From Rhizobium sp. WSM4643 (GTDB taxonomy: Bacteria > Pseudomonadota > Alphaproteobacteria > Rhizobiales > Rhizobiaceae): a DNA stretch of 64,000 nt. Location: contig NZ_CP104040.1 of NCBI RefSeq assembly GCF_025152745.1, forward strand, positions 4,661,501 to 4,725,500. The letters run 5' to 3'. A program made the position numbers and the translations under genes. The first letter of the stretch is position 1. Each line of letters opens with the position of its first letter. Shown piece by piece: positions 54,634 through 63,633 of the stretch. The notes below the pieces were generated by a model, which worked only from the letters and a program-made list of their open reading frames with translations, had not been told where the DNA came from and made no database searches.

Positions 54634-54804
54634 CTCTCTCCCTCATTCCTGTGCTCGTCACAGGAATCCAGCCACGGCGCGTCTGCGCCGTGAATGACTC
54701 TCATCCAGGTACGGAAGTCTCCCGCGCCCAAGGACTTGGGCGCACTGGATTCCTGTGACATCGCTCGGGCGAAGCCCTGAGGGCACAGGAATGAGGGAGC
54801 GAGA
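54634..54804. repeat. Nested long palindromic element in the peptide-importer operon
   Basis: GTCACAGGAATCCAG (54657-54671) pairs perfectly with CTGGATTCCTGTGAC (54745-54759), enclosed by the outer arms TCCCTCATTCCTGTG (to 54653) and CACAGGAATGAGGGA (54784-54798). Between them, CACGGCGC-GTCT-GCGCCGTG forms an inner hairpin. It occupies much of the gap between the solute-binding protein gene and dppB-like gene and could attenuate read-through. Confidence 0.75.
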
Positions 54805-54888
54805 GGTTCGCGTGAGTCGACCATATCCGACTGTCCTGCTTCCGGCACCAAGGCCATCACCTCATCGCATCCCGTCCGAACCCGCCAC

Positions 54889-56421
54889 TCACTCGTCCCA
54901 GGAAACACCGGAGAGCACGTTGGAAGGGATCGGCTCGTTTTCCCACAGGCCCTTCAGCTTTTTGTCCCAGACGCCGAGTTTCGGCATGACGAAGAGGTAG
55001 AGCGCCGGCACGTCCTCGGCGAGAATCTTCTGCGCTTCGCCGTAGATCGTATTCTGCGCGACCGGATCGGTCGTCTCCTGGACCTTCTTCATCAGCGCGT
55101 TGAAAGCGGGGTTCTTGTAGTTGAAATAATAGGGATCGCGCCCATAGATGTCGATGTCGAGCGGTTCGGCATGGGCAACGATCGTCATGTCGAAGTTGCG
55201 GTCCTTCATGATGTCCTGGACCCACTTCGCCGGAAATTCGGTCGGCTCGATATTCATCGTCACGCCGATTTCGTCAAACATCGCCTGCATCACCTGGGCG
55301 CTGCGCGGCGCATAGGCCATTTGCGGCGATTTGATCGTAAAGGTGAAGCCGTTGGGGTAGCCGGCCTCAGTGAGCAGCGCCTTCGCCTTTTCGACGTCAT
55401 AGGGCAGCACATTGGTCATGTCCTGATAGCCCGGATCGTTCGGCGTGTAGTGGCTGCCGATCGGTGTGCCGAGGCCGGACCAGGCGCCGTCGATCACCAT
55501 CTTGCGGTCGATCGCCATCATCAACGCCTGGCGGACGCGCTTGTCGTCGAACGGCTTCTTGGCAGTGTTCATGCCGGCAACGACCTTGAGCTCGGTATTG
55601 CCGATCCTGGTGACGAGCCTCGCATCGCCGTCGAAGGAACTCATCAGCTCTGGCGCGGCAAATTCCGGAAAGGCATCGAGATCGCCGGATTTCAGCGCAG
55701 CCGCCTGCGCTTGCGGATCGGCAATGAAGCGGAAGGTCACCCTGTCGAGCTTGGCGGCCGCATCCTTGTTCCAATAGTCGGCATTCCTGGTGAGTTCGAC
55801 CTTGTCGCCCTTCGCCCAGCTGGCGAATTTGAACGGACCGGTGCCCACTGGCGTCGTCTTGTCGTCGGCAGCGGTCGTCGGCGCGACCATCACCGAGGCC
55901 GGCCAGCCGAGCCAGTAGATCAGGCTGCCGGTCGGTGCCGAGAGATGCAGCACCAGCGTTTCAGTATCAGGCGTGTCGATCGAGGCGATCGAGGCGAAGA
56001 AGCGTTTCTGCGGATTGACCGAATCGGCGCCGCGGGCGCGGTCCAGCGAAAACTTGGCGCTCGCGGCATCGAAGGCCTCGCCGTCATGGAATTTGACGCC
56101 GGTCTGCAGCTTGAATGTATAGGTCAGGCCATCGGGCGAGATTTCCCAGCTTTTCGCCAACTGAGGCTGGATCTTGCCGGCCTGGTCGATCGTCACCAGC
56201 CCTTCGAACACGTTTTGCCAGGTCACTTGGCCGATCGCCACCGGTGCTGCGATCGTCGGGTCGAGACCGGCCGGCTCAACGCTCATGCCGAGATTAAGGG
56301 TAGTCTTTGCCGCCTCGGCCGGCGTCATCGCCGTCATCACCAGGCCGGCCGAAAGTGCGGCACCGAGCGAAAGCCGCCTGAAGAAACGGGCTGAAGGCGC
56401 AAACGAAAGCTTGATCATCAT
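54889..56421 (-). CDS. ABC peptide-binding protein (DppA/OppA type)
   Basis: A periplasmic SBP_bac_5 protein of 510 residues. The signal peptide runs to about residue 37 (ending TPAEAAKT). Family features are LNLGMSVEPAGLDPTIAAP, TFKLQTGVKFHDGEAFDA, and TPVGTGPFKFASWAKGDKVELTRNADYW. It supplies substrate to the two permeases downstream. Expression relative to the permeases is probably higher because of the palindromic element after it. The ligand is unknown; the neighbouring P1 peptidase and amidase suggest peptides or amides. Confidence 0.92.
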   Translation of the reverse strand: MMIKLSFAPSARFFRRLSLGAALSAGLVMTAMTPAEAAKTTLNLGMSVEPAGLDPTIAAPVAIGQVTWQNVFEGLVTIDQAGKIQPQLAKSWEISPDGLTYTFKLQTGVKFHDGEAFDAASAKFSLDRARGADSVNPQKRFFASIASIDTPDTETLVLHLSAPTGSLIYWLGWPASVMVAPTTAADDKTTPVGTGPFKFASWAKGDKVELTRNADYWNKDAAAKLDRVTFRFIADPQAQAAALKSGDLDAFPEFAAPELMSSFDGDARLVTRIGNTELKVVAGMNTAKKPFDDKRVRQALMMAIDRKMVIDGAWSGLGTPIGSHYTPNDPGYQDMTNVLPYDVEKAKALLTEAGYPNGFTFTIKSPQMAYAPRSAQVMQAMFDEIGVTMNIEPTEFPAKWVQDIMKDRNFDMTIVAHAEPLDIDIYGRDPYYFNYKNPAFNALMKKVQETTDPVAQNTIYGEAQKILAEDVPALYLFVMPKLGVWDKKLKGLWENEPIPSNVLSGVSWDE

Positions 56422-56568
56422 GTTCCCTTATCTGGCCGCGCGTCGATGACGAAGACCTTTTGCGAGGAGAGTGACACTATGCCGGTGCACACACAATGAC
56501 GAATTTGTGTGCTCAGTGTAGCCGAAAAAGCTACACCGCAATTCCGCGGCCAATGCAAGCTCGAAGCC

Positions 56569-57489
56569 TCAGTCTCTCGTCTCGGCGCCATGGCTCGTGC
56601 GCGCGCGCATGAACCTCTCGATGAAGTCGAGGAGTTTCGTCGCCGCGAAGGACAGCTGCCGGTCCGGCGCCACGCAAAGATCGACATGGGTGCGGATGCC
56701 GGTCTTGCCAGCGAGCGGAATGGCAAGGAGCTGACGCGCTTCAATCTCACGGCGAACAGTCAGCGCCGGCAGCAGCGTGGCCGCAGCCCCGCTGAGCACG
56801 AGTTCCTTCAGCATTTCGAGCGAGCTGGTGACGAAGACAGGATCGAGGCTCAGCCCCTCCTTCTCGAACAGGGCGTCGAAGGCCTGGCGAAAGCCGAAGG
56901 ATTGATCCGGCAGCGCCAAGGCGTAGTCGGCGAGCGTCCTCAGCGGGATCTCGGCATGCGCAGCGGCCGGATGCTGCGGCGTGGCGATGAGATCATAGGC
57001 GATCTCGGAGCGCAGCCGTACCTTGGTGCCGGACATAGGAGGCGCAAACAGCGTCACCGCAATATCCGCCTCGGCGCTGTTGACGGCGTCGACCGCCTGC
57101 CGCGCGCTGGTGATCGTCACGGCAAAGCGCAGCTTCGGATATTTCAGGCTGAATTCGGCGAGCGCCGGCGCCAGCAGATTGGCGACGGTCGCGCCATTGG
57201 CATAGATGCTGACGCGACCGCGCTGCAGGCCCTTCAGGTCTTCGATTAGCTGCTGTACGTGATCGAGCTCGCGCAGCGTGCGGCCGGCGCGGGCGGCAAG
57301 CAGTTCGCCGGCGGCCGTCAGCTTTACGCCGCGGGCGCTGCGTTCGACGAGCGGCGCACCGAAATGATATTCGAGGTTCTCGATCTGCCGGCTGATCGCC
57401 GTTGGCGCGACATTGAGATTCTCGGCCGCCTGGCGCATCGAATTGGTCCTGACCAACTCGTCGAAATACATCAGCGCCCGGATCTGCAT
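56569..57489 (-). CDS. LysR-family transcriptional regulator
   Basis: A 306-residue LysR-type regulator. The N-terminal helix-turn-helix (residues about 2-60) shows ALMYFDELVRTNSMRQAAENLNVAPTAISRQIENLE, and the effector domain follows with SADIAVTLFAPP-like ligand loops. It lies between the P1 peptidase gene and the binding-protein gene, all on the minus strand, so it is a probable local regulator. LysR regulators are usually divergent from their targets; here it is co-directional, so the target assignment is inferential. Confidence 0.9.
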   Translation of the reverse strand: MQIRALMYFDELVRTNSMRQAAENLNVAPTAISRQIENLEYHFGAPLVERSARGVKLTAAGELLAARAGRTLRELDHVQQLIEDLKGLQRGRVSIYANGATVANLLAPALAEFSLKYPKLRFAVTITSARQAVDAVNSAEADIAVTLFAPPMSGTKVRLRSEIAYDLIATPQHPAAAHAEIPLRTLADYALALPDQSFGFRQAFDALFEKEGLSLDPVFVTSSLEMLKELVLSGAAATLLPALTVRREIEARQLLAIPLAGKTGIRTHVDLCVAPDRQLSFAATKLLDFIERFMRARTSHGAETRD

Positions 57490-57545
57490 TCACGTCTCTC
57501 CGCGATTCGGCATATTGGATCTGTAGAGAGTCTGACCCTATTCAA

Positions 57546-58541
57546 TCAGCCGCTGCTCGCATAGCGGTCGCGCCAGGCCTTTTGCGCGCCTTCCACCGGC
57601 AGCGCGGTCGCAGCGTAGACCCCACGGGCGATCGCCCGCGCCATGATGATAGTCGCGAGATGGCAAAGCTCCATCAGGCTCGCCATGTCGTCTCTTCGAT
57701 GCTTGGCCGTCGAAGCGGCAAAGACGGTGTCGCCGTCGAGCGGCAGGTGCGCCGGCAGCAGTGCCCGGGCGAGGCCGTCATGGCCGGCGAGCGAAAGCCG
57801 ATGCGCTTCGGCCTTCGTCAGCTGCGCATCGGTCACGACAGCGCCGATCGTCGTCGCCGGGGTGTTCATGCCCTTGAGCCGCATCCGGTGGTCGGTCACA
57901 TCAGGCATGCCGAGCCCGCCAAATTCCGCGTCTTTCTCGAAAGGCGCCGCCCAGAAATGTGGCCCGTCGCCGATCGTCGCCGAGCCGAGCGCATTGACGG
58001 CGACGATTGCCGCGACGCGGTGCCCGGCGCTGCTGACGGCGCTGGCTGAGCCAAGCCCGCCCTTGACGGTGGCCGTCGTCGCCCCTGTGCCGGCACCTGT
58101 CGTGCCCAGCGCGAATGTACCCTTAGTGGCCGCCTTCAACGCCGCATAGCCCATGTCGCGATAAGGCGAGTGAAGGCCCCAATCCTTGTCGCCGCCGTTC
58201 AGCAGGTCCATCAGGATTGCCTGCGGCACAATCGGAATACGCACCGACCCGACTGCAAAGCCGCGGCCGAGTTCGCGCAGGCCCGCCTGCACGCCGCCGG
58301 CGGCATCCAGCCCGAAGGCAGAGCCGCCGGAGAGCACGAAGGCATCCACGGCATTGACGGTCATCGACGGATCGAGCAGGGCCGTGTCGCGCCCGCCGGG
58401 CGCGCCGCCGAGCACGGTGCCGGATGCGACGGCCGGTTCGTCGAAGACGATGACCGTGACACCGGAACCGAACGCAAGGTCGGTCGCATGGCCGACGGAA
58501 ACGCCTTCGATGTCGGTAATGAGGTTCAGAAGATCGGGCAA
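57546..58541 (-). CDS. P1/DmpA-family aminopeptidase (S58)
   Basis: A self-processing Ntn-type aminopeptidase of 331 residues, probably acting on small peptides or D-amino-acid amides. Family segments are DIEGVSVGHATD at the start, NAVDAFVLSGGSAFGLDAAGG near residue 63, and the GTTGAGTGATTATVKGGLGSASA block. A Gly-Ser pair at 186-187 (VNALGSAT) is in the place I expect for autocleavage in DmpA-like enzymes, which would yield alpha and beta chains; that alignment is by eye. It is the first gene of the minus-strand peptide/amide cluster. Confidence 0.87.
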   Translation of the reverse strand: MPDLLNLITDIEGVSVGHATDLAFGSGVTVIVFDEPAVASGTVLGGAPGGRDTALLDPSMTVNAVDAFVLSGGSAFGLDAAGGVQAGLRELGRGFAVGSVRIPIVPQAILMDLLNGGDKDWGLHSPYRDMGYAALKAATKGTFALGTTGAGTGATTATVKGGLGSASAVSSAGHRVAAIVAVNALGSATIGDGPHFWAAPFEKDAEFGGLGMPDVTDHRMRLKGMNTPATTIGAVVTDAQLTKAEAHRLSLAGHDGLARALLPAHLPLDGDTVFAASTAKHRRDDMASLMELCHLATIIMARAIARGVYAATALPVEGAQKAWRDRYASSG

Positions 58542-58582
58542 GGGCGGATCCTTATCACGGAAAGGCGGCCGGTAGGACTGTA

Positions 58583-58687
58583 CTGCATAATTCCTTAAAT
58601 CGGAATCGATTTAAGGATAAAATTATGCAGAAATTCAAAGCGTTACAACGTCCCTTGCGCGTCTGATAAAGACGCGCGGCGCTGTAA
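58583..58687. repeat. Rhizobial repeat family B, copy 2 (inverted relative to copy 1)
   Basis: CTGCATAATTCCTTAAATCG pairs with CGATTTAAGGA...AATTATGCAG (58583-58630). Then GCGCGTCT (58657) pairs with AGACGCGC (58670) inside TTACAACG ... GCTGTAA. Same modules as 35575-35664 in reverse order. It lies upstream of the P1 peptidase gene. Confidence 0.8.
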
Positions 58688-58694
58688 TGCCCTC

Positions 58695-58730
58695 AAAAAA
58701 CAAGACCGGCCCCATTTGGCGGGACCGGTC
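58695..58730 (-). terminator. Rho-independent terminator of the 64-residue protein gene
   Basis: On the minus strand GACCGGTCCC and GGGGCCGGTC form a 10-bp stem with one G-U pair and a seven-base loop, followed by TTGTTTTTT. It lies 45 bases after the stop of the small gene. Confidence 0.85.
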
Positions 58731-58774
58731 GGACATTACGAAAAGCCGTGAATGTTAATTGCGGCCTCATGCCC

Positions 58775-58969
58775 TCAGGCATGAAGCGGCTTCGGATGAC
58801 GGCGGGTCATCAGGTCATGGATAGCCAGCCGCACCTCGTCCGGCGAGCCGAAGCGCTGCTCGTCGAGGTCGTGGACATGAAATTTCACGGCGATGAACTT
58901 CAGCCGATCTTCATCGGGAATGACGATCCCGACGGGAACGCCTGCGTATTCGATAACTTGCTTCTTCAT
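58775..58969 (-). CDS. Hypothetical 64-residue protein
   Basis: No family is recognised. The protein starts MKKQVIEYAGVPVGIVIPDE, contains LKFIAVKFHVHDLDEQRFGS and ends DLMTRRHPKPLHA, and is compact and charged, without a signal or membrane helix. AGGAG lies eight bases before the ATG, and a strong terminator follows the stop, so it appears to be an independent one-gene transcript. A longer in-frame extension has no ribosome-binding site. Length and context suggest a small cytosolic or regulatory protein. Confidence 0.75.
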   Translation of the reverse strand: MKKQVIEYAGVPVGIVIPDEDRLKFIAVKFHVHDLDEQRFGSPDEVRLAIHDLMTRRHPKPLHA

Positions 58970-59492
58970 AGATAGAACTCCTGCCGCGCAACATGCGCAG
59001 CCATGGCGAATTGACTTGTCTGGTACCGTTGAAAGGAGGACGAACGTCACATTCGACAGTTCGGGCGGGAGAGGGCGCCCGGACGGTCATTGCCAAGCAC
59101 AGATCGCCCAAGGAGATCGGCGAGAATATCGATGTCTATCATGCTCGTTCCTTATGTTGGCGTTGCACTTGAGAGGTCCCGGGTAGAGCCCGGGATCGGC
59201 GAAGGCTGTCTTCGATAATCCACTAACTTGGTAGAGATTACCCGATAGCCTGTCAGAAACATATTCCGAAACGTGTCAAAATATCGACGATCCGAAAAAA
59301 TTCATTCCGTCGCAGTCCGAACTTACAGAAAGAAACATATCAGTCTTTCGTTAAATTCACATGACAGAATCGGAAGTTCGATCGATCACCGCGGCAGACA
59401 TAGGAAGCCTTGCCGTAACAGGCAATGGCCTATTTCATTAAAAATCGACATGCCGCGAAATGACCAATTTGGTTAATGCCGGAAGCCCTGTG
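58970..59492. other. 523-base stretch with no supported gene
   Basis: Nothing coding was found on either strand. It probably contains the promoter of the 64-residue protein gene near 58970-59100 and the downstream end of the long fusion gene to its right. The part from about 59200 to 59450 is AT-richer than its surroundings. Confidence 0.5.
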
Positions 59493-62414
59493 TCACCAGC
59501 CCTCTTCGAGTACCTTCTCCAGCATGTCCGCGAAGAAATCCGCGCTGTCGATGCTGATGCAGAGCGGTGGTTTGATCTTCAGTACATTCTGATGATCGCC
59601 GGTCGGCTGCATGATGACGCCGAGTTCGAGAAGCCGGTCGCAGATGGCAGCCGTCTCTTCGGTCGCCGGCTCCAGCGTCTTTCTGTCGCGGACGAATTCG
59701 AGGCCGAGATAGAGGCCCATGCCGTGCACGGCGCCCGCAATCGGATGGCGGTCGATCAGCGCGGCGAGCCGCGCCTTCAGATGATCGCCGACCGTCCGGG
59801 CATTTTCCTGCAGCTTTTCCTCGGCCATGAGGTCGAGCACTGTCATGCCGGCGATGCAGCTGACCGGGCTGCCGCCGGTGGAGGAAAAGAAAGTGCCCTC
59901 CTTCTCCAGCGATTGCGCAATCTCCCGCGTGGTGATGACGGCGCCGAGCGGATGGCCGTTGCCCATGCCTTTGGCGACTGTGATGATATCAGGCACGACC
60001 CCTTGCTGCTCGAAGCCCCAGAAATAATGCCCGAGCCTGGCATAGCCGACCTGCACCTCATCGGCGATGCAGAGGCCGTCGCGAGCGCGGACCTGCGCAT
60101 AGATTTCCCTGAGGTAACCGTCCGGCAGCGGGATGCCACCGGCATTGCCGTAGACCGATTCGCAGATGAAGCCCGCAAGGCCTTCGCCCGCAGCATCAAT
60201 TGCCTCCAGCACCGGCGTCGCCATGCCGAGATAATCCGCCGTCGTATCGGGACCACGGAAGTCGCCGCGATAGGTGTTCGGCGAAACGACGGTATGCACC
60301 CAGTCCGGCCGGGTGGTCGGTGCCTGCGGATTGTCGGCGATCGAGGTGGAGACGGCGTCGCTTGCCGCCGACCAGCCATGATAGGCTTCGAGCAGGCAGA
60401 GCATGTTGCGCGCGCCGCTATGGGCTTGCGCCAGCCGAAGCGCCAGATCGTTCGCCTCCGAGCCGCTGTTGACCAGGAAGACCGCGTCGAGCCCGTCCGG
60501 CGAAAGGGCGGCGAGGCGTTCGGAAAATTCCGTGATCGCGGCATAGTGGAAGCGCGAATTCGTGTTGAGCCGCAGCCATTGGGCGTGGATTGCTGCCGCG
60601 AACCTGGGATGGCCATGGCCGAGAATGGTGACGTTGTTGACCATGTCGAGATAGGCGCGGCCTTCGACATCGAACAAATGCTCCTTCCAGCCGCGCTCGA
60701 TCTGCGGCGCCGACGCGTAATAGTTCTTCTGCGGCCTTGCGAGATGCGCCCGCCGCCTGGCGAAGAGCGCGGCGGTATCAGGTTGCGGCGCATCCGCTTG
60801 CGGGCTGAGAAGCAGCGAGGGTGAAGGGCAGAGCACCGACCAGGCCGCCGCCGCGCGGGGTGTGGAAAAGAGCGGTGGTTCAAGACCCGCGACGTTGCAA
60901 AGCTGGACACGCAGCCCGCCGAGCGACGAAGCCTCTCCGGTAACCGTGCCAAGCGGATCGCCGGCGGCAATCTGGGCTCCATCCTCAACCGACAGGTCGA
61001 GCCCATCGAGATGCAGGGTCATGCCGCCGCTGGCGAGCGTCAGATGCTGGTCCTTCCAGCCGATACGGCCGGCAAAGGGCGCTGCAATCGCGCTGCCTGC
61101 GGCAAGGCATATGTCGACATGCAGGGCGCAGGTCGCCTGTCCCTTCGCGGTTCCCGCACGGGAAAGCCGATATTCGCCGTAGCGCGTCGCTGCCGTGCCG
61201 TTTTCGGTTGCCACACGGGCAAGCAGCCGCCAGTCCATGTCGGCATTTAGCCAGTTGCCGGCGGAAAAATGCGGGCTCCGCACCCCAAGATCGACATAGG
61301 CGATCCCGGCGGGATCGATGTCCGGCAGCAACGGCAGCCAACCCGATGCTTCCGGGGCGGCGACATTTGCGCCGGCCGCCCTGAGGATCGCGGCTTCCAT
61401 GAGTTCGAAGGGAACGGACATCGCCGTATCGAAGATCGCCCGCTCGTGCTCGAGATTGCCGCGGACATAGTCATTATCTGGATCGACCGAAATCTGCTGC
61501 TCGCTGCTGGCAACCAGAATGACCGCGCGTGCGACGGTCAACGGCCAGAGCGCCTTCAGCTCCTCGCCGGTCAGCGGATAGATCGCCTGATAGGCGGTGA
61601 CGGCTGGCAGGATATGAAAAGGGTCGCCATCCGCCTGATGCAGCAGCGAAGCGCATGTGACGGCGAGGTCGCCGACCAGCCAGCCGCGCATCATATCGCC
61701 GAAATCGATCACCCCGTCGGGAATGGTATGGCCACGGGCGTCGCGGTGGCCGACGACATTATCGCCGGTGACGTCATGATGCACGGCCTGCAGCCGAAGC
61801 GATGGGGCCAACGGCTGGATGCGGCGAATGGCCATAACCATGGTCTTGGCGATCCGGTCGCGCGCCGCACTATCGGTGATCGCGGACAGCAGCTGCACTG
61901 CGACCGGCCCGGCGCGCCTGAGATCCCATTGCAGGCTGCGGTCGAGACCGGGATGGTCGAAATCGGCAAGCGCCTGCGCCAGCCTGGCGCAGAGCGCGCC
62001 GAGGGCCGCAACGGAAGCCGGCGCCAGATAGGTCAGCTCCGTCAGCCCCTGGCCTTCCAGATATTCCAGCAGCCGGACCTGATAGCCCTGCCCACGCACG
62101 GTAAGGACGACGATCTCCCGCCCTTCATTGCTGCGGATCACCTGCGGAACGCGCGGCGCATCTTGCCTGCTTTTGAGGTGATGGATCGCCGCATTCTGCG
62201 CTTCGAGCTCGCGGACCTCGTAGGCTGCATGGCAGATCTTCAGGACGTAGCGGCCACGATCGCTATCGACGCGATAGTTTCGATCCTGCTGGCTGCCGAG
62301 TTCGGTAAGCGTGCCGGAGAGGCTGTAATGAGCAAGGAGGATCTCTTCCGCGTCGCTGGCGGTGACGTCGGGACGCGGCAGCGCCATGCGATCAACAAGC
62401 GCCTCGTCGGTCAT
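59493..62414 (-). CDS. Kinase / M23-like / class III aminotransferase-phospholyase fusion
   Basis: A 973-residue three-part protein. Residues about 20-345 form an APH/hydroxylysine-kinase-like domain (HHDVTGDNV near 212, VIDFGD near 235). Residues about 375-515 resemble an M23/LytM beta-fold (HVDICLAAGSAIAAPFAGRIG) but lack the terminal HxH, so catalysis is unlikely. Residues about 545-973 form a class III PLP enzyme with VNSGSEANDLAL, ADEVQVG and the PLP-lysine at about residue 815 (VAKGMGNGHPLG). Kinases fused to AGXT2L-type phospholyases were noted in studies of phosphohydroxylysine and phosphoethanolamine phospholyases. Start 62414 follows GGAGGGG. The substrate is probably a hydroxylated amine. 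Confidence 0.85.
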   Translation of the reverse strand: MTDEALVDRMALPRPDVTASDAEEILLAHYSLSGTLTELGSQQDRNYRVDSDRGRYVLKICHAAYEVRELEAQNAAIHHLKSRQDAPRVPQVIRSNEGREIVVLTVRGQGYQVRLLEYLEGQGLTELTYLAPASVAALGALCARLAQALADFDHPGLDRSLQWDLRRAGPVAVQLLSAITDSAARDRIAKTMVMAIRRIQPLAPSLRLQAVHHDVTGDNVVGHRDARGHTIPDGVIDFGDMMRGWLVGDLAVTCASLLHQADGDPFHILPAVTAYQAIYPLTGEELKALWPLTVARAVILVASSEQQISVDPDNDYVRGNLEHERAIFDTAMSVPFELMEAAILRAAGANVAAPEASGWLPLLPDIDPAGIAYVDLGVRSPHFSAGNWLNADMDWRLLARVATENGTAATRYGEYRLSRAGTAKGQATCALHVDICLAAGSAIAAPFAGRIGWKDQHLTLASGGMTLHLDGLDLSVEDGAQIAAGDPLGTVTGEASSLGGLRVQLCNVAGLEPPLFSTPRAAAAWSVLCPSPSLLLSPQADAPQPDTAALFARRRAHLARPQKNYYASAPQIERGWKEHLFDVEGRAYLDMVNNVTILGHGHPRFAAAIHAQWLRLNTNSRFHYAAITEFSERLAALSPDGLDAVFLVNSGSEANDLALRLAQAHSGARNMLCLLEAYHGWSAASDAVSTSIADNPQAPTTRPDWVHTVVSPNTYRGDFRGPDTTADYLGMATPVLEAIDAAGEGLAGFICESVYGNAGGIPLPDGYLREIYAQVRARDGLCIADEVQVGYARLGHYFWGFEQQGVVPDIITVAKGMGNGHPLGAVITTREIAQSLEKEGTFFSSTGGSPVSCIAGMTVLDLMAEEKLQENARTVGDHLKARLAALIDRHPIAGAVHGMGLYLGLEFVRDRKTLEPATEETAAICDRLLELGVIMQPTGDHQNVLKIKPPLCISIDSADFFADMLEKVLEEGW

Positions 62415-62533
62415 GACACCCCTCCGCTGCATGATTCGATTACCTATTGAAGGAGATAATCGAGTACTTGCCGCTGGCAGGCAACGGAAGATTGTCGTTC
62501 GCCAGCAAAAGAGATGCAGGGTCTAGGCGACGC

Positions 62534-63418
62534 TCAACCCATGCGTTCGGAGGCGTAACCGCCGGGGCTTGCCGGGAAGACCACGGTACGGTTGCCGTTC
62601 AGGAAGGTGCGGTGATGGATATGGGCATGGATGGCGCGCGCCAGCACCTGGCTTTCGACGTCGCGGCCGATCGAGACATAGTCGTCGGGCGACTGCGCAT
62701 GGGTGATGCGCGCCGTGTCCTGCTCGATGATCGGGCCTTCGTCGAGATCGGCGGTGACGTAATGCGCCGTCGCGCCGATCAGCTTCACGCCGCGTTGATA
62801 GGCCTGCTTGTAAGGGTTGGCGCCCTTGAAGCTCGGCAGGAAGGAATGATGGATATTGATGATCCGGCCAGACATCTTTTGGCACATCGCATCCGAAAGC
62901 ACCTGCATATAGCGCGCCAGTACGATCAGCTCCGTGCCGGTCTGTTCGACGATATCCATGATCTGGCCTTCGGCCTGCAGCTTGTTCTCCTTCGTCACCT
63001 TGATGTGGTGGAAGGGGATGTCGTGGTTGACCACGACCTTCTGGTAATCGAAATGGTTGGAGACGACGCCGACGATGTCGATCGGCAGGGCGCCGATCTT
63101 CCAGCGATAGAGCAGGTCGTTGAGGCAATGGCCGAAGCGCGACACCATCAGCAGCACCTTCATGCGGGCGTTGCCGTCGTGGATCTCGGCATCCATGGCA
63201 AACCGCTTGCAGATCGGCTCGAAGCCTTCCTTGAGTTCGGCAAGCGGCACGCCTTCCTCGGAGATGAAGCTCACCCGTGTGAAAAACCTGCCGGTATCGA
63301 GATCGTCGAACTGCGAGCTGTCGACGATGTTGCAGCCCTTGTCGGCCAGATAGCTCGAAATCGCCGCCACGATGCCGCGCGTCGACTTGCAGGATACCGT
63401 CAATACGTAACTTGTCAT
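62534..63418 (-). CDS. purU: Formyltetrahydrofolate deformylase
   Basis: PurU hydrolyses 10-formyl-THF to THF and formate, balancing one-carbon pools. The 294-residue protein has an N-terminal ACT domain (YVLTVSCKSTRGIVAAISSYLADKGCNI) and a formyltransferase-like catalytic domain with KVLLMVSRFGHCLNDLLYRW, ELIVLARYMQVLS, NIHHSFLPSFKGANPY and HYVTADLDEGPIIEQD. The substrate-binding and catalytic His/Asp appear present. It lies upstream of the fusion gene by 119 bases on the same strand. Confidence 0.95.
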   Translation of the reverse strand: MTSYVLTVSCKSTRGIVAAISSYLADKGCNIVDSSQFDDLDTGRFFTRVSFISEEGVPLAELKEGFEPICKRFAMDAEIHDGNARMKVLLMVSRFGHCLNDLLYRWKIGALPIDIVGVVSNHFDYQKVVVNHDIPFHHIKVTKENKLQAEGQIMDIVEQTGTELIVLARYMQVLSDAMCQKMSGRIINIHHSFLPSFKGANPYKQAYQRGVKLIGATAHYVTADLDEGPIIEQDTARITHAQSPDDYVSIGRDVESQVLARAIHAHIHHRTFLNGNRTVVFPASPGGYASERMG

Positions 63419-63633
63419 GTCTTTCCCTCTTCCCTCTCCAAGGCCGCCGCTGTGCTTAGATCAAAGCCCGGGCCGCGAACAGGCCGGCGCACTTTCATTC
63501 ATGCGACAAATTGCAAGAGAAACCATCACCTTTGCGCAAGTTCTCTCATTGCTCAGTCTGAAGCTTAGGAGAAGTTGCGCGAAAAACTGTACCGTCAGCG
63601 CCGCTTGGATGCGTAATCTCGCCTTCGAGCGTT

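Noticed and set aside
59273..59476. Small open frame in the empty stretch before the fusion gene
   Set aside because: No ribosome-binding site and no recognisable residue pattern.
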